41,634 nucleotides of DNA from Actinomortierella ambigua. Taxonomy: Eukaryota; Mortierellomycota; Mortierellomycetes; Mortierellales; Mortierellaceae. The notes beneath the pieces were generated by a model. The model made no database searches. It was not told the origin of the DNA and was given only the letters and a program-made list of their open reading frames with translations. Positions 11,911 to 22,600 of the stretch are shown here, piece by piece. The stretch is taken from NCBI GenBank assembly GCA_016098155.1, contig JAAAJB010000312.1, positions 1-41,634 of the forward strand, read 5' to 3'. The translations under genes were made by a program, and so were the position numbers. Each line of letters starts with the position of its first letter. The stretch's first letter is position 1.

Positions 11911-12327
11911 CTACGCTTGATCCAAGTCCGAGTATGGCGGAGCAAGATCCAAGTCTGTGGGAGTAGTACTTCTCGGCTGGAAGTTCCAAAAACTGGTGGC
12001 GGAGGAATTTGACACACATGTTCGCTTCGCCTCGGGCTGCATACATGGACTCAAAGTTGATAAACCGTGGATGACCGAACCGGATTGGTGTGCAGCATAT
12101 AATCACGATATGTACAGCCAGGAAGATTCTGACCAGCCAAAGGATAATAGGGAAGTCTATATTGACCATTCGATAGCGTAGGAAAGGATAGAGCCAACAA
12201 TGATGAAAAGAATGTCGAGGTTGGCAAACGAGAAGGCGGCTTGAAAGAGAAAGATGATGAAGAAGGTCTTTGTCGTTATCTTCTCCACCATAGCGAGAGC
12301 CTCCAAGGTGGGAGCCTCCATCTTCAT
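11911..12327 (-). pseudogene. possible damaged multi-pass membrane-protein gene
   Basis: An ATG at 12327 (minus) opens a 56-codon frame that stops at 12157. It has a polar start, then two hydrophobic segments that look like membrane helices. The neighbouring frame continues across 12180-11990 with another strongly hydrophobic helix. A third frame ends at a stop at 11911-11913 with an acidic, proline-containing tail typical of a C-terminus. No pair of GT-AG sites joins the three frames cleanly, so I read this as one gene of about 130-140 residues (MARVEL-like size and layout, by inference) broken by small indels. A gene with unusual introns remains possible. The family is not recognised. Confidence 0.35.
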
Positions 12328-12685
12328 GGACTTTAAATGAGGCGAGAATGAATAGATATATTTGTGAGAAACAAAGAGAAGTGGAGTTGTTCGTGAAATT
12401 CAGAAAAGAGCAGAGGAATGGAAGAAAATGCATTTCTATCGAGTGAATGACTGGGATAAATAGTTTTCAGTGTCCTGCGATGAACAAGGTCACATATAGG
12501 TACCAGTTACCTTTTTTACTATTGGCAAATTTGGTCGATTTTTGGCTATTCTGGGATCTGAACATGCATGACTCAAAGGCAGTATTATCTTTGAACGCGT
12601 GAACAAGGTGGCCGGGCAAGATGCCAGCAGTACTGTGCTGAGTCCTCCCCTTTTCATTTTGCTTTACGCTTACATACATGGAGAT

Positions 12686-13767
12686 CTATGCCTTGAGCTC
12701 TGGTCTGTCGAACGCAGTAAACGGAAGCCCGGCGGCCACAATAAAATCAAGTGCAGCCCGAGTGATGGCGTCTTTGTGCGGCTGGCCTTTTGAAATCATG
12801 GAGCGTATGTCTTGGACTGGCGCCTTATCTTCCTGAATCTTTCGCAAGAGATTGGATTTGTTGGTTGGCGTTCCCTGTTCCTGAAGCCACTTGGTGTATT
12901 GAGAAAGGTGATTTTCATCATATCTGATGCGGTCGTTGAGCAGTCTGGTTGAGTTATGGATGCTGTGGTTCTCATCGCAGAAACGGCACACAAAGCGCCA
13001 GCACCATTCGGATACAGGCTCTTTCTTGCCAGTTGCTTCGTTCTTCCTCGTGATTGAAAACTCTCTGTACTGCGGTAGGAAAACAGAGGGCCATTCACTT
13101 TGCTATAAATATGTTGGATAAGAAGCAAATATCTAAACAAGGGGACCTTGTATCTGCTTACACTTTGTAAACTTGAATCCAAAAGACTACCTGGAGCTAT
13201 TGGCTTTGCCTGTTCATTGTGCTCGTCCCATTTACGAGTACGCTTGTTCGGCGATGGGGGGGTCGCGATCCCTCGAAGGTGTAGGCGTTGAATGACGGAC
13301 AGGAGACTTCCCTTTCACAGAGGAAGAAATGTTGCTAAAGGATTGTGCTGAAGAGGTTTCGAAAGGGGATGGAGAAAGAGAGGATGAAGAAGGTAGCGGA
13401 CGAGGAAGATGATGCAGGACAGGGGGGGTGGATGGTACCGTTCAGGGACTGAACGTGTAAGCCATGATGATATGTATCTTGGAGGAGACTGAGTCGAGTG
13501 AGCAGGAGAGGTTTGTAAACTACGAAGAGGTTGTGCTGGTGCCGTAGATGGGTGCGAAGGCTGCGGAGAGGGCTGTGGAGAGGCTGGTGAAGAGGGCTGA
13601 GATGCTGGACAACTCCTTCGCGGAGCAAGGGTTCTCGTGTCGTACTGCAGTAGATCCGTCCCCCACACTCTCCTTTGAAAGTAGTTCATGGACGATAAAC
13701 GGGATTTAGATTTTTCACTTTGCATCGCGCCGAGAGAAAGAGGGGGGAGAGTAGGTCTAGGCGTCAA
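12686..13767 (-). pseudogene. BED zinc-finger / hAT transposase N-terminal remnant
   Basis: The final exon (13069..12686, minus) has a BED-like finger: a Trp-containing lead-in, Cys-Arg-Phe-Cys, then a His-X4-His-like region. After it comes the hAT-type stretch ending Phe-Ile-Val-Ala-Ala-Gly-Leu-Pro-Phe, after which the protein stops. The dimerisation and catalytic regions of a normal hAT transposase (about 600-700 aa) are missing. A clean intron (donor GTAAGC at 13161, acceptor CCGCAG at 13070) joins it to a Ser/Pro-rich basic leader running back to an ATG at 13767 or 13725. That leader changes frame twice, each time at a 7-base G run on the plus strand (13422-13428 and 13256-13262). The two shifts cancel, but the unshifted frame meets a stop at 13315-13317. 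It may be a dead transposon, a domesticated BED protein, or a sequence with two homopolymer errors. Confidence 0.55.
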
Positions 13768-14726
13768 GGCGCCTCACAAGGCTGGGTCGTTAAGACTGAT
13801 TTCTCAACTCTCCATCTCACAAGCCTTGCTTATGTCAGTCTTATGCATGTACACGACAGGGTGAATCCACGCCCTCCAATCAGCGCTTCTCTTCCAATCA
13901 GGAGATGCCTCGGTATTCTCTAGCAGTGCAGCAAACATCCCTTGCATCAGGGGTTGTATCACGGTTTTGTGTAAAGGAGTGCTTCCCCCTCCATCCTTCC
14001 ATCTTCGCTATCATTTCCCACCCGACTCAAAACATTTACATACCGCGTCCCTTTCATGCCTGTTGACGATATAGATGATTTACAGGCACTACAAGCCGAA
14101 AAATTTGAGAGCTTTATCTATGGCATCAATTGACAAGGCTGGATTGTCTCAAAGTGGGAAGAGTCTGTGTCACTCTAACGAAAAGGCTGTTAAAGCGGCC
14201 GCTCTCGGATTAGCCAATCCATCATGATGTTCAGCACTCATTTTAGGTAGGAATCTACCATATCCAGGTGGGGGTACTGTAGTCAGCAAAGTTTCATTTA
14301 CACCCTTGTTTTAGGTGGGGGGCTGATGAATGCGGTAATGTCGTTGAGCTCTTCTCTCCTTGCATGCCTGAAATCGCACTATGGAATGTCTTCTCTCCAG
14401 TGGCCCGGGCCATCTGTAAGTTCGAGCAGTGCACATGTTCTGTTCGCTGGTCCAGATCATTTCAAGTACACCTTTGACGTAAAGAGTTTCACCAGCATGA
14501 GGCAAAGGGAGACGATACCAAAAAAAAAAAAAAAATCGCTCACGCAGGAGGGGACACTTTTGAGGAGGGTTCGCGCCTTCGATACAGAGGGCGGGCACTC
14601 AAGTTAGTGTGCATGCGAGACGTAGGAGTGTGCAGGAAAACTGCTGGGGTGGTACGCATTGTAGCGATTGGTTGGATTCAATACCATGTCGCCAGCTACA
14701 GGCAGTCAGGAACATCTCTGCTTCTA
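13768..14726. other. spacer without a supported gene
   Basis: I find no coding exon, RNA gene or clear repeat here apart from short homopolymers (an A run at 14520-14535). The open frames present lack convincing composition or splice sites. Confidence 0.6.
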
Positions 14727-14930
14727 CCATGAGGTGCCTTGGTCTAACGATGGCGTACTCTCACCATGTCAGGATACCCACGATTCAGGGGCTTCCTAAT
14801 TTGCCATTCCATCCGCAGGTCGGATATAAAAAGGGTAGTGGTTTCTGCCTGACTTTCCATCCACCAATCGATCATCGCCCATCTCCTCTACTCCTCACTC
14901 AACCCCCTGCCTTCTCAAACATTCTCCACG
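14727..14930 (+). promoter_or_regulatory. promoter of the small secreted protein, copy 1
   Basis: About 200 bases upstream of the start at 14931 are nearly identical to 16446-16641 in front of the second copy. A TATA-like element (GATATAAAAAGG) lies about 110 bases before the ATG, followed by a pyrimidine-rich leader, which is a common fungal promoter layout. The conserved block begins abruptly at TATGAGGTGCCTTGG-like sequence; upstream of it the two copies are unrelated. Confidence 0.65.
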
Positions 14931-15371
14931 ATGCGTCCCTTCCTCGGTTGTCTCCTGGTGGCTGTTCTCCCAGCTGCTTTGTTCGCCAGTCCAGAGCCTT
15001 TCTGTGAGGACAAGATCTCCCGCACCGGACGCCTCTTTGGCCGCCCCGCCCACCATGGCCTTCAGCAACAACTCCCTGGCTTGTTACATATTATAAACTC
15101 GGACCTTTACGGAGAACTATACATGGACACTGAGTGGTATATCCGAGGACACTTCCGGGGCTTGATTACTGAGAGAGCAAAGTACCTCTACGATTTGACA
15201 TACACGTTCAACGAGCCCAAGGATCTTCATGGTTCTTTCCAAGCCACATTTTCAGGAGGCCGGATCTTGATCAAGTGGAACAAGTCAGGCGCAACCATCA
15301 CGGGCGGAACTAATCTTCCCGACAGAACGGTCTGGGGCATGAGCTGGTTGTGGGATAACACTAACGAATAG
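14931..15371 (+). CDS. small secreted protein, 146 aa
   Basis: An intron-less frame starts at the ATG after a TATA box and CT-rich leader. The first about 20 residues form a classic signal peptide: a Met-Arg start, a hydrophobic core, then Ala-Leu-Phe-Ala-Ser as a probable cleavage site. The mature protein is about 125 residues, with a conserved Phe-Cys-Glu-Asp-Lys segment near the N-terminus and a C-terminal half rich in Trp, Tyr and Gly that looks beta-rich. There is only one Cys after the signal, so no disulfide pair within the chain. I do not recognise the family. The protein is presumably exported. A broken duplicate lies 1.7 kb downstream, indicating a small local family. Confidence 0.75.
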   Translation: MRPFLGCLLVAVLPAALFASPEPFCEDKISRTGRLFGRPAHHGLQQQLPGLLHIINSDLYGELYMDTEWYIRGHFRGLITERAKYLYDLTYTFNEPKDLHGSFQATFSGGRILIKWNKSGATITGGTNLPDRTVWGMSWLWDNTNE

Positions 15372-15422
15372 TAAGCACCCCCTTTGCCCTCTGTAGCTCT
15401 CCTACACTTGATCCTATATTAT

Positions 15423-16148
15423 CTATTTTGGGTCACCGCGTTCTTTATTTGTTTTAAGATCTCTTATACACTCTCGACTCCCGATATTTGTTCTCAGACT
15501 TCTTTCAACACAATATTCCAAGTACCACAATAAAATGCAACGCAAGGTAAACACATGCGAAGCTTCAACAGGAACGCTCATGAAAATAAAAATAGACCCT
15601 TGTAGGGATTCTCGCTTCACAGCTTTGGCCACCTTCTCTGGTCGCGAAATATAAAAACTAAGCTCGACAGTGCTAAAGTCCAGACCGATCGGGTTGTTTG
15701 CCCTTGGCAGATGAAAGGTGTCAACAATGGACAGAATGTCCATAATATTAGCCTTAGGATATTCAATGCAGATAGATTGGCAGCGAACGCGAGAAAAAAC
15801 AAGGTGTGTGCGCTACATACCCCAAATGAAAAGATTCGTTAGCAGCCCATGCTCAGACTCGCCCTATCATGATTCAGGCGAGGTGGTGCCGGCACTCGCA
15901 TCAGGCGAGACATGTCATATACAGGTGGAGAAATCCAGTCAGCGAGGCTGCATTCATCTCAATGTTACTGCTCTCTTCGTAAGCGTCGGTGGCATCTGTC
16001 TGGACTCACAATGTATTCTGTGCTCATCTCTCAAACCCAAGACTGCATCGGACAATGACAAGATGTCTTGTCCTTCCTGCGATAAAGAGGTATCAGCTAC
16101 TGTCGATTGAGTTTCTGGCGCCCCAAAATATGCGCTATACGTAGACAT
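15423..16148 (-). CDS. hypothetical protein, two exons, about 189 aa
   Basis: The model is join(16148..15969, 15812..15423) on the minus strand. Exon 1 starts at an ATG and has a Ser/Thr/Gln-rich composition. The intron has a GTAACA donor, a GCTAAC branch site and a TATGTAG acceptor and is in phase 0. A stronger-looking GTGAGT donor exists slightly upstream but leads to a stop soon after the junction. Exon 2 encodes a soluble segment and ends convergently only 52 bases from the stop of the secreted-protein gene. I recognise no domain. The upstream half of exon 1 lies in the region before the second secreted-protein copy. It could be a gene fragment. Confidence 0.4.
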
Positions 16149-16445
16149 GCATGAAAACTATGGGTCCGCATAGTGCCACTCTCGGGTTTAAGGCCTCCGT
16201 CCTCACGAAACTGCTGCTAAAAGCATTTCTTGCACACTTTTCGCGTCACTACATGGTGGTTGTGGCATTTGAGCGCTCCTAGGCACCAGAATAATGTAAA
16301 ATGCATGACATACGAGGGGTCTACTTAATGTGGCACATGGGGCTGACACCGGTTCAAGCGATATCGCGTTTTTGAACGATTCGCGGCGTCCAGGGTGTTC
16401 ATGTCGGCCCCATGGTGCCGCTCCTATCCAAACGTCTCCCTCAGC

Positions 16446-16641
16446 TATGAGGTGCCTTGGTTTAACGATGGCGTACTCTCACCATGCCAAGATACCCACG
16501 ATTCAGGGGCTTCCTAATTTGCCATCCCATCCGCAGATCAGATAAAAAAAGGGTAGTACCTGACTTTCCAGCCACCAATCGATCATCGCCCATCTCCTCT
16601 ACTTCTCACTCAACCCCTCTGCCTCTCAAACATTCTCCACG
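16446..16641 (+). promoter_or_regulatory. duplicated promoter, copy 2
   Basis: Nearly the same about 200-base block as 14727-14930, including the TATA-like element (GATAAAAAAAGGG, about 100 bases before the ATG) and the CT-rich leader. It drives, or once drove, the broken second copy of the secreted-protein gene. Confidence 0.6.
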
Positions 16642-17089
16642 ATGCGTCCCTTCCTCGGTTGTCTCCTGGTGGCTGTTCTCCCAGCTGCTTTGTTCGCCAG
16701 TCCAGAGCCTTTCTGTGAAGACAAGATCTCCCGCACCGGACACCTCTTTGGCCGCCCCGCCTACTATGACCTTCAGCAACAACTCCCAGGCTTCCTAAGT
16801 ATCGCAGAGAGGCAGTTTTACGGAGCAGTAGAAGTGGGAACTTCATTGGAACATCGATGGAGATTTCGACGAGGAGGTTGCTGGCTATCCAACCTACCAT
16901 TCGGGTTTAATATACAAATCCGACTTGCTCAAGGATTTTGAGGGTCCTTTCGAAGCCACGTTTAAACGAGGCAAGGTCTTGCTCGAGTGGCCCGAGTCAG
17001 GCGCATCCATCCAGGGCCCAAGTCCGCTTGACGACAAAAGGTCTGGGGCGTGGCCCGTGCTCAATATGGAGGCTAGAAGAACATACTAG
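16642..17089 (+). pseudogene. second copy of the small secreted-protein gene, frameshifted
   Basis: The first about 45 codons match the gene at 14931 almost exactly, including the whole signal peptide. After the Phe-Tyr-Gly motif (16818-16826) one extra base near 16843-16846 shifts the frame, so the direct reading ends at 16941 after 99 residues. In the shifted frame similarity to copy 1 resumes and runs to a stop at 17087-17089. A further single-base loss near 17038 relative to copy 1 is also visible. Similarity in the second half is much lower than in the first, so the copies have either diverged unevenly or been partly homogenised. A truncated but secreted 99-aa product is possible. Confidence 0.7.
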
Positions 17090-17540
17090 AATTTTGGCCA
17101 AGTCACAATGTGTTTCCCACAGGTGCAGGCGAAAACCCATCTTCACTACCAGAGGACATCACATACAAACACCTTTGAGTGTGAGTGTTTTGCCAGCAGG
17201 AGGGGTAGGTTCTGAATACCCGATTTCTCAGGGTATCTTAGAAGGCTATCTATCTTCAATAGGTCAGGGTTGCCGCAGAGGACGCAAACAAGTTTGAGAA
17301 AATTTAGCTCGACCAACCCCTTTCCAACGCGTGTCCATACTCATATACAGAAACAGAATATTGCAACGTGACAGATTCTCTTTGGCCACAGCAAACCTTA
17401 AAAACAAGCCCTTTATATTGTTCTCTTTCTTTCCCTTTTCATCTTGTCTCTTGCCTAGCTCTCCTCACTTACCGTTCAATTCTTCAAAAGCAACTATACA
17501 CGATCAAAACAAGAACCAAAAAAAAAGGCTTCATATAACG

Positions 17541-19450
17541 ATGGTTCTACCCAGGTCCCGACAAGGAACACGCTTTGCCATCCATGAGCGGATGTGGGTA
17601 CCGGCTGCATTCACAGCTGCCCTAGTGCTGACTCTGTGGACGGTAGGACGGGCATACGTGGCACTCCACAGCGACGGAGCGTACCAACGACTTTTTCAAT
17701 GGCCCCCCCTCAATCTCGATAATCTTTTAAGGGAGAGGTACAGCACTGAGGATATTATTGGCTGGGGCTACGAGTCCTATGATCCAACGAGTCCCCGTGC
17801 AACGCCGCGCCCACCTCCGTCCTGGCCCTTCCACAAGTTTGACCCTATCACCGATCGATCATACTACGACCACACTCACCCTCAATGGAGCGGCAACTGG
17901 AGCAAGCTCCAATTCCACGCGGCGGATGGACTTTTCCACGCGACGGATAGACCGACTACACCTCCCTGGCTGACACTTTACGTCTTTGTTACGAGGGTTT
18001 CGATGTCAATCGTTTCAACACTGGCCATCACCTGGATCGCACAGGCGGCCACAGACTTCCACTATGGCCACATCTTCATCGCCGGAGGCTTGTTGTACAC
18101 GATGATTATCTGCAGCCACATGCTTAAGGATGAGGTGAGCGACGCACTTGCGGTCCTCTGGAAACGGAGCGTACCCCTCGTCCTTGGCTACTACTTCTCA
18201 TCCGGTCCACGTGTCAGCAATGCTCTGCAAAAGACGGCAAGCATTCTTCGTCGTCGTCCAGAAATTTTATTGGTAAGGGAGCAACATGTTATAAAAAAAA
18301 AGAGTAAAACAATATTAGTATTGGGTGATGCTTTTTCACATCATGTACTCACCTCTCCATCAACGACCTACTTAGATCGCGTCTGCAAGTGTGTTGTGTC
18401 GCTTGGTGATCACTGCAGTCGAACGATGGTCGATATCCCTGGTGGCCGCATATCTCATGCCCCAGTATGGATGTGCTGCTGTCGACTACAAAATCCAATG
18501 TGCCTCGGATCATTTTCACATTTATATCATGTTCCTTGGATCTGTATTCCTCTGGGCGAACAATGGTAGCATCTCTTTCTCTTCTACCCCAACTTTTGTG
18601 GTTTTGCTCTGCAGGCGTATACAGTTATTCACAACCATTGACTTGACTTGTTTTCTTCATCCACTCTTCTCGTTTGATATCCCTCGCATTGGCACCCTTC
18701 TAAATAGTTGTACTGGTCGCATTCTTAGTGATGGTTGGGCGACTCGTGCATTCGGTTTGGCGGCACTCTTCTTCCCCAGCGCAGGAAACCACCGGACGAC
18801 GGCAGCTTTCCATTCGCGCAGCCTTCAATTATGCCTTCCAGGATGCCATTGGCAGCATCTTTCGACTCGCTCTAGTCAAAGGAGTGATTGAATATATCGG
18901 CGAACCCCCCTTGTCGATCGTGCTCGGCTTTGGAATTCCTGTACCATCATTTCTGGAACCCGCGTGGATCGCGATGCAGATCATCGGAGGAGGTTTGGCG
19001 CAGGCATTCTTCTATCTCCTGGTCGTTCACCTGGCTTTGAAGGACACTTCGTTTAGAGGGGCGACGAAGAGGGCATTAAAATCCTTGAAGAGCCACGAGC
19101 GAGCCCTTGGCAGGACGTGGCACCCATCATGGCTGCGTAGACTTGTCGAGGTTGTGTTGTTGACAGTTGTTGTCGACGTTCTCTGTTTCGTTATCACGCT
19201 CCCTCGGACTTATAGCAATTGCTTGCGAATCTATGGGTTGCAAACGTGGATGGTATCACTCTTCCAATTGACACGCGTTCAGTACACTACTCACTGGACC
19301 TGCTGGTCTTGGGCGCTCCTGATGTCCAAATCCGGCGATAACTTGGCTGAAGGAGTCCTCAATGTAATGTGTATCGTTTTCTACATACTCTCGACTCCAC
19401 CCTCAACAGAAGGAGCAGAGGAAGTCGGGTTCGAGAGTAAAGACGAGTAA
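17541..19450 (+). CDS. multi-pass membrane protein, three exons, 554 aa
   Basis: Model: join(17541..18272, 18376..18565, 18708..19450). The introns have GTAAGG/TTAG and GTAGCA/AATAG ends and keep phase (0 and 1). The start is the ATG after an A-rich leader; an in-frame TTG-type extension upstream is not needed. Several hydrophobic segments can be seen: one near residues 22-42, two in the second half of exon 1 (around 150-190), one in exon 2 across the second junction, and three or more in exon 3. This suggests six to eight membrane passes with a long proline-rich hydrophilic loop after the first. The last residues are acidic. I recognise no known transporter or enzyme motif. It looks like a fungal-specific integral membrane protein. 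The stop is 180 bases from the 3' end of SPT7, which is transcribed convergently. Confidence 0.7.
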
Positions 19451-19629
19451 ACCCCTCTTTTCATGACACTCTTTTGGTTCGCTTTCAGGTCTCGAATGTA
19501 GAAATGTAGAAAAAAAATGCTTTTTGATGTATTGCAGAAATGAGGCATATCGTGATGCGGGCAAAGGCGAACGAAGAAACATACGTACACAAAAAGGGAG
19601 AGAGAAAAACAAAAAGGGAAAGAGTTGCT

Positions 19630-22600
19630 CTAAATGACTGAAGGGCCGGCCTTTTTGCGCTTCGATGGTGAAGCACTTTCGCCAAACTCGCCAGCTGGTT
19701 TCTTCTTCTTCTTTGGGGTCGAAGGTGGCTGCAGTGAAATTGTGGCTTCCAAGACGCCCATCGACCCAGAGCTGGCCACGCCACCACCACCACCTCCAGA
19801 TCCCTTCTCCTTGATGCTACCACTGCTTCCACCACTGCTCGGCAGCGACCCATTCGACCCGCCACTATACCCATCGCGGTCCCGATCGCCTCGGTCCCGA
19901 TCCCCGCGGTCACGGTCACGTTCGCGGTCTCTGTCCCGATCTCGGTCCCGACGATCGCGGTCCCGGTCCCGGTCTCGTTCACGATCACGGTCTCGGTCAC
20001 GGTCTCGGTCTCGGTCACGCTCGCGATCTCGATCACGGTCCCGATCGCGGTCCCGTGGTCGGTCGCGGTGTCGGTCCCGATCGCGATCCCGATCGCTGCT
20101 GCTCTGGTAGTCGGCCGCCTCACGATCGCCACGGTCGCGGTCACGGTCTCGATCTCGGTCTCGATCCCCACGGTCGCGGTCCCGGTCGCGGTCACGATCG
20201 CGATCCCGGTCTCCACGGTCTCGATCACGGTCGCGGTCTCGGTACTTTTCCTTGTCCTTCTCTTTCTCTTTGCTGCTACCGCCGCTTCCTCCTCCTTCCT
20301 TCTCGCGATCGCTGCGGTCTCGGTCGCGGTCTCGGTCGCGGTCTCGGTCTCGGTCACGATGCCGGTCACGATCACGTTCCCGGTCACGATCTCGCTCGCG
20401 GTCACGGTCGCTGCGATCCTTGCCATCTCGGTCTCGGTCACCACGATCACGGTCACGGTCCTTGTCTTTGTCTTTGCCACTGCTACTGCTGGTCGTAGCG
20501 TTGCCAGTGTTGGAGTTGCCATTGCCAGCCCCACCACCACCAATATTACCAAGGCCTGGAAGGTGGATCGTAGTACTTCCTGTATGAAGCACACCTGCGG
20601 AACTGGTCGACGACGAGGATCCTGCCTTGTCCTTCTTTTCCTTTTCCTTCTTTTCCTTGTCCTTGGACGATCCGCCGCCACCGGCTTTACCCTCCTTGGA
20701 CGCTTTGGAGCCAGACGGCCGATCAGTATCTCGATCCTTATCCGCCTTCTCCTTCTCCTTGTCCTTCTCCTTGTTCTTCTCCTTGGGCTTCTTCTCCTCG
20801 CGCTCCTTCTCGCGGTCCTTATCCTTCTCCTTCTCCTTATCCTTATCCTTGTCCTTTTCTTTCGACTTTGACTTTGACTTTGGTGGGTTAACCACAAATG
20901 GCAAAGTCTTGTCGGCATACCCAGTCTTGCTTCCTCCGGCGCCACCACCGGACGAGCTCGTTGAGGACGAAGATGCTGCCGCTGTGACCGACGATGGAGG
21001 CAGGGCAACCCCTCCGGGCAACGTCTTGCCTCCTGAAGAAGGATAGAACGGCTTTGGTGGGACCACGCGGATACTGCTTCCTCCGCTCTCCATCACCTCC
21101 TCCTCTCCATCTTCGGCATCTGTGGAATCAAAGCCAGAACTGAGGATCGATGTGGGTGGGGCCACAACACTTCCTCCGGCGGAGGATGAAGTTGCAGCGG
21201 CACCATTGGCCGAAGAGGCACCGGCGCCAGAAGCACTCGAGGCTGCTGCCTTGCTGGTCTTTTTCTTCTTCTTCTCCGGAGCGGCCGCAGGAGCAGCGGG
21301 CGGAGGCGGGGGTGCTGTGAAGGCAGAGGGTGGCGGCATGGGATCTGGAGTGGCGCTGGGTTGAGGGGCCTCGGCCTCACTGTCGTCATCGTCGTCGTCC
21401 AGTGCTTCCTCCGTGGTAGCCTTCTTACCCTAGATAATCCACAATCGAATCCAAAAAAAAAGAGATGTATGTGTATGAGAAACAATTGTCCATGGTGTCG
21501 GTCGAAGAAAAAAAATATTAAAAGAGTGAGAAAGTCTTGTGTGTCCACATGAAATGACCATTTACCTTTTTGAGCTTGAGTTTCTTGAGATCCTCCTTCT
21601 GCTTGCGCTTCTCAAACTTTTCCTGCAGTTTGCGCTCCTTGGCCTCCTGCTTTTGCTTTTTGCGCTCCAACCGCTCGGCCTCGGCCGCATCCCGCTCCTT
21701 TTTCCGCTTGCGCTTCTTGGCCTCTGCCAGTGCATTGAGCTCATTGATGCGGTTCGTCCGCCGCTTCGACCCTGCCCCGAGCTTGCCTGTCGGCGGCACC
21801 TTGGGCCGGCTCGCCACGCGCTTCGAGACCGGCATAAACTCATCCTCCTGGATCGAGCCCAAGTCTTCCAGACGCCGTTGGAAAAAACTGTGCAGCAGTC
21901 CCACTGTCGACTTGGGGTCTGTCAGCGGTCGGAAGGCCGGCGGTGGCGGGTAAGGCAGCGCCTTGGTCGCCGCGTTGGGCGCGTGCGGTTGGCCATGCAA
22001 CCGGTTCATCCGATGCAGACCATCCTTGAGACCCTGGGTGCCAAACCACAATCGGGCGGGGATGTTGAGGAACCCGACATTCAACTCACGGTCAAGCCCC
22101 ATCTCCCGCAGTCCGAAAAAGTCCTCGCCGAGCTCACCACCGCCGATCGCGCCGCCGACAAAGTTGCCGCTGACAAAGGCCTCGTCGCCGTCCTGGTACT
22201 CAAACTCATTGTCGGCGAGCTGGCCACTTTCCGCGACCGTGCTGTTGATCGTCTCGGCGTAGCTCCACTCAAGCTTGCGGTGCACGTCCTGCAGCTTGGA
22301 CCCGTACCGCTCGACATCCTCGCGGATATAGCCCTCGAGCTCGCTCACCGAGCCAATCCCGTTTTCAAACAGCGTGTGCAGCAGGATCTCCTCTGGTGTC
22401 ATCGTGTTTGAATACTGATCCATGTAACCCCGAAGCGCCCGGCCCAGGTTCAGGAAAAACTCGACGGCAATGTCCGTCACCACGTTCAACGCCGCCGTCT
22501 GTGCGCCTTGGAAGCCTGCGTGGCCAAGGAGTTTGGCGACCACACGTGAGAGCATGGTGTGACCGGCCGCGCTGTCGATCACCAGTGGGGGTACTTCGCC

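Noticed and set aside
15718..16110. Plus-strand frame ending in a Cys-Pro-Ser-Cys motif, possible zinc finger
   Set aside because: Only one Cys pair in a proper arrangement, and the minus-strand two-exon model fits the same region better.
20055..20871. Plus-strand open frames rich in Gly/His/Val/Leu opposite the SPT7 repeat exon
   Set aside because: Composition shadows of the CGN-GAY repeat codons on the minus strand.
21539..22411. 290-codon plus-strand frame opposite SPT7
   Set aside because: Antisense to a well-supported SPT7 exon with conserved histone-fold sequence; GC-rich third positions keep the antisense frame open.
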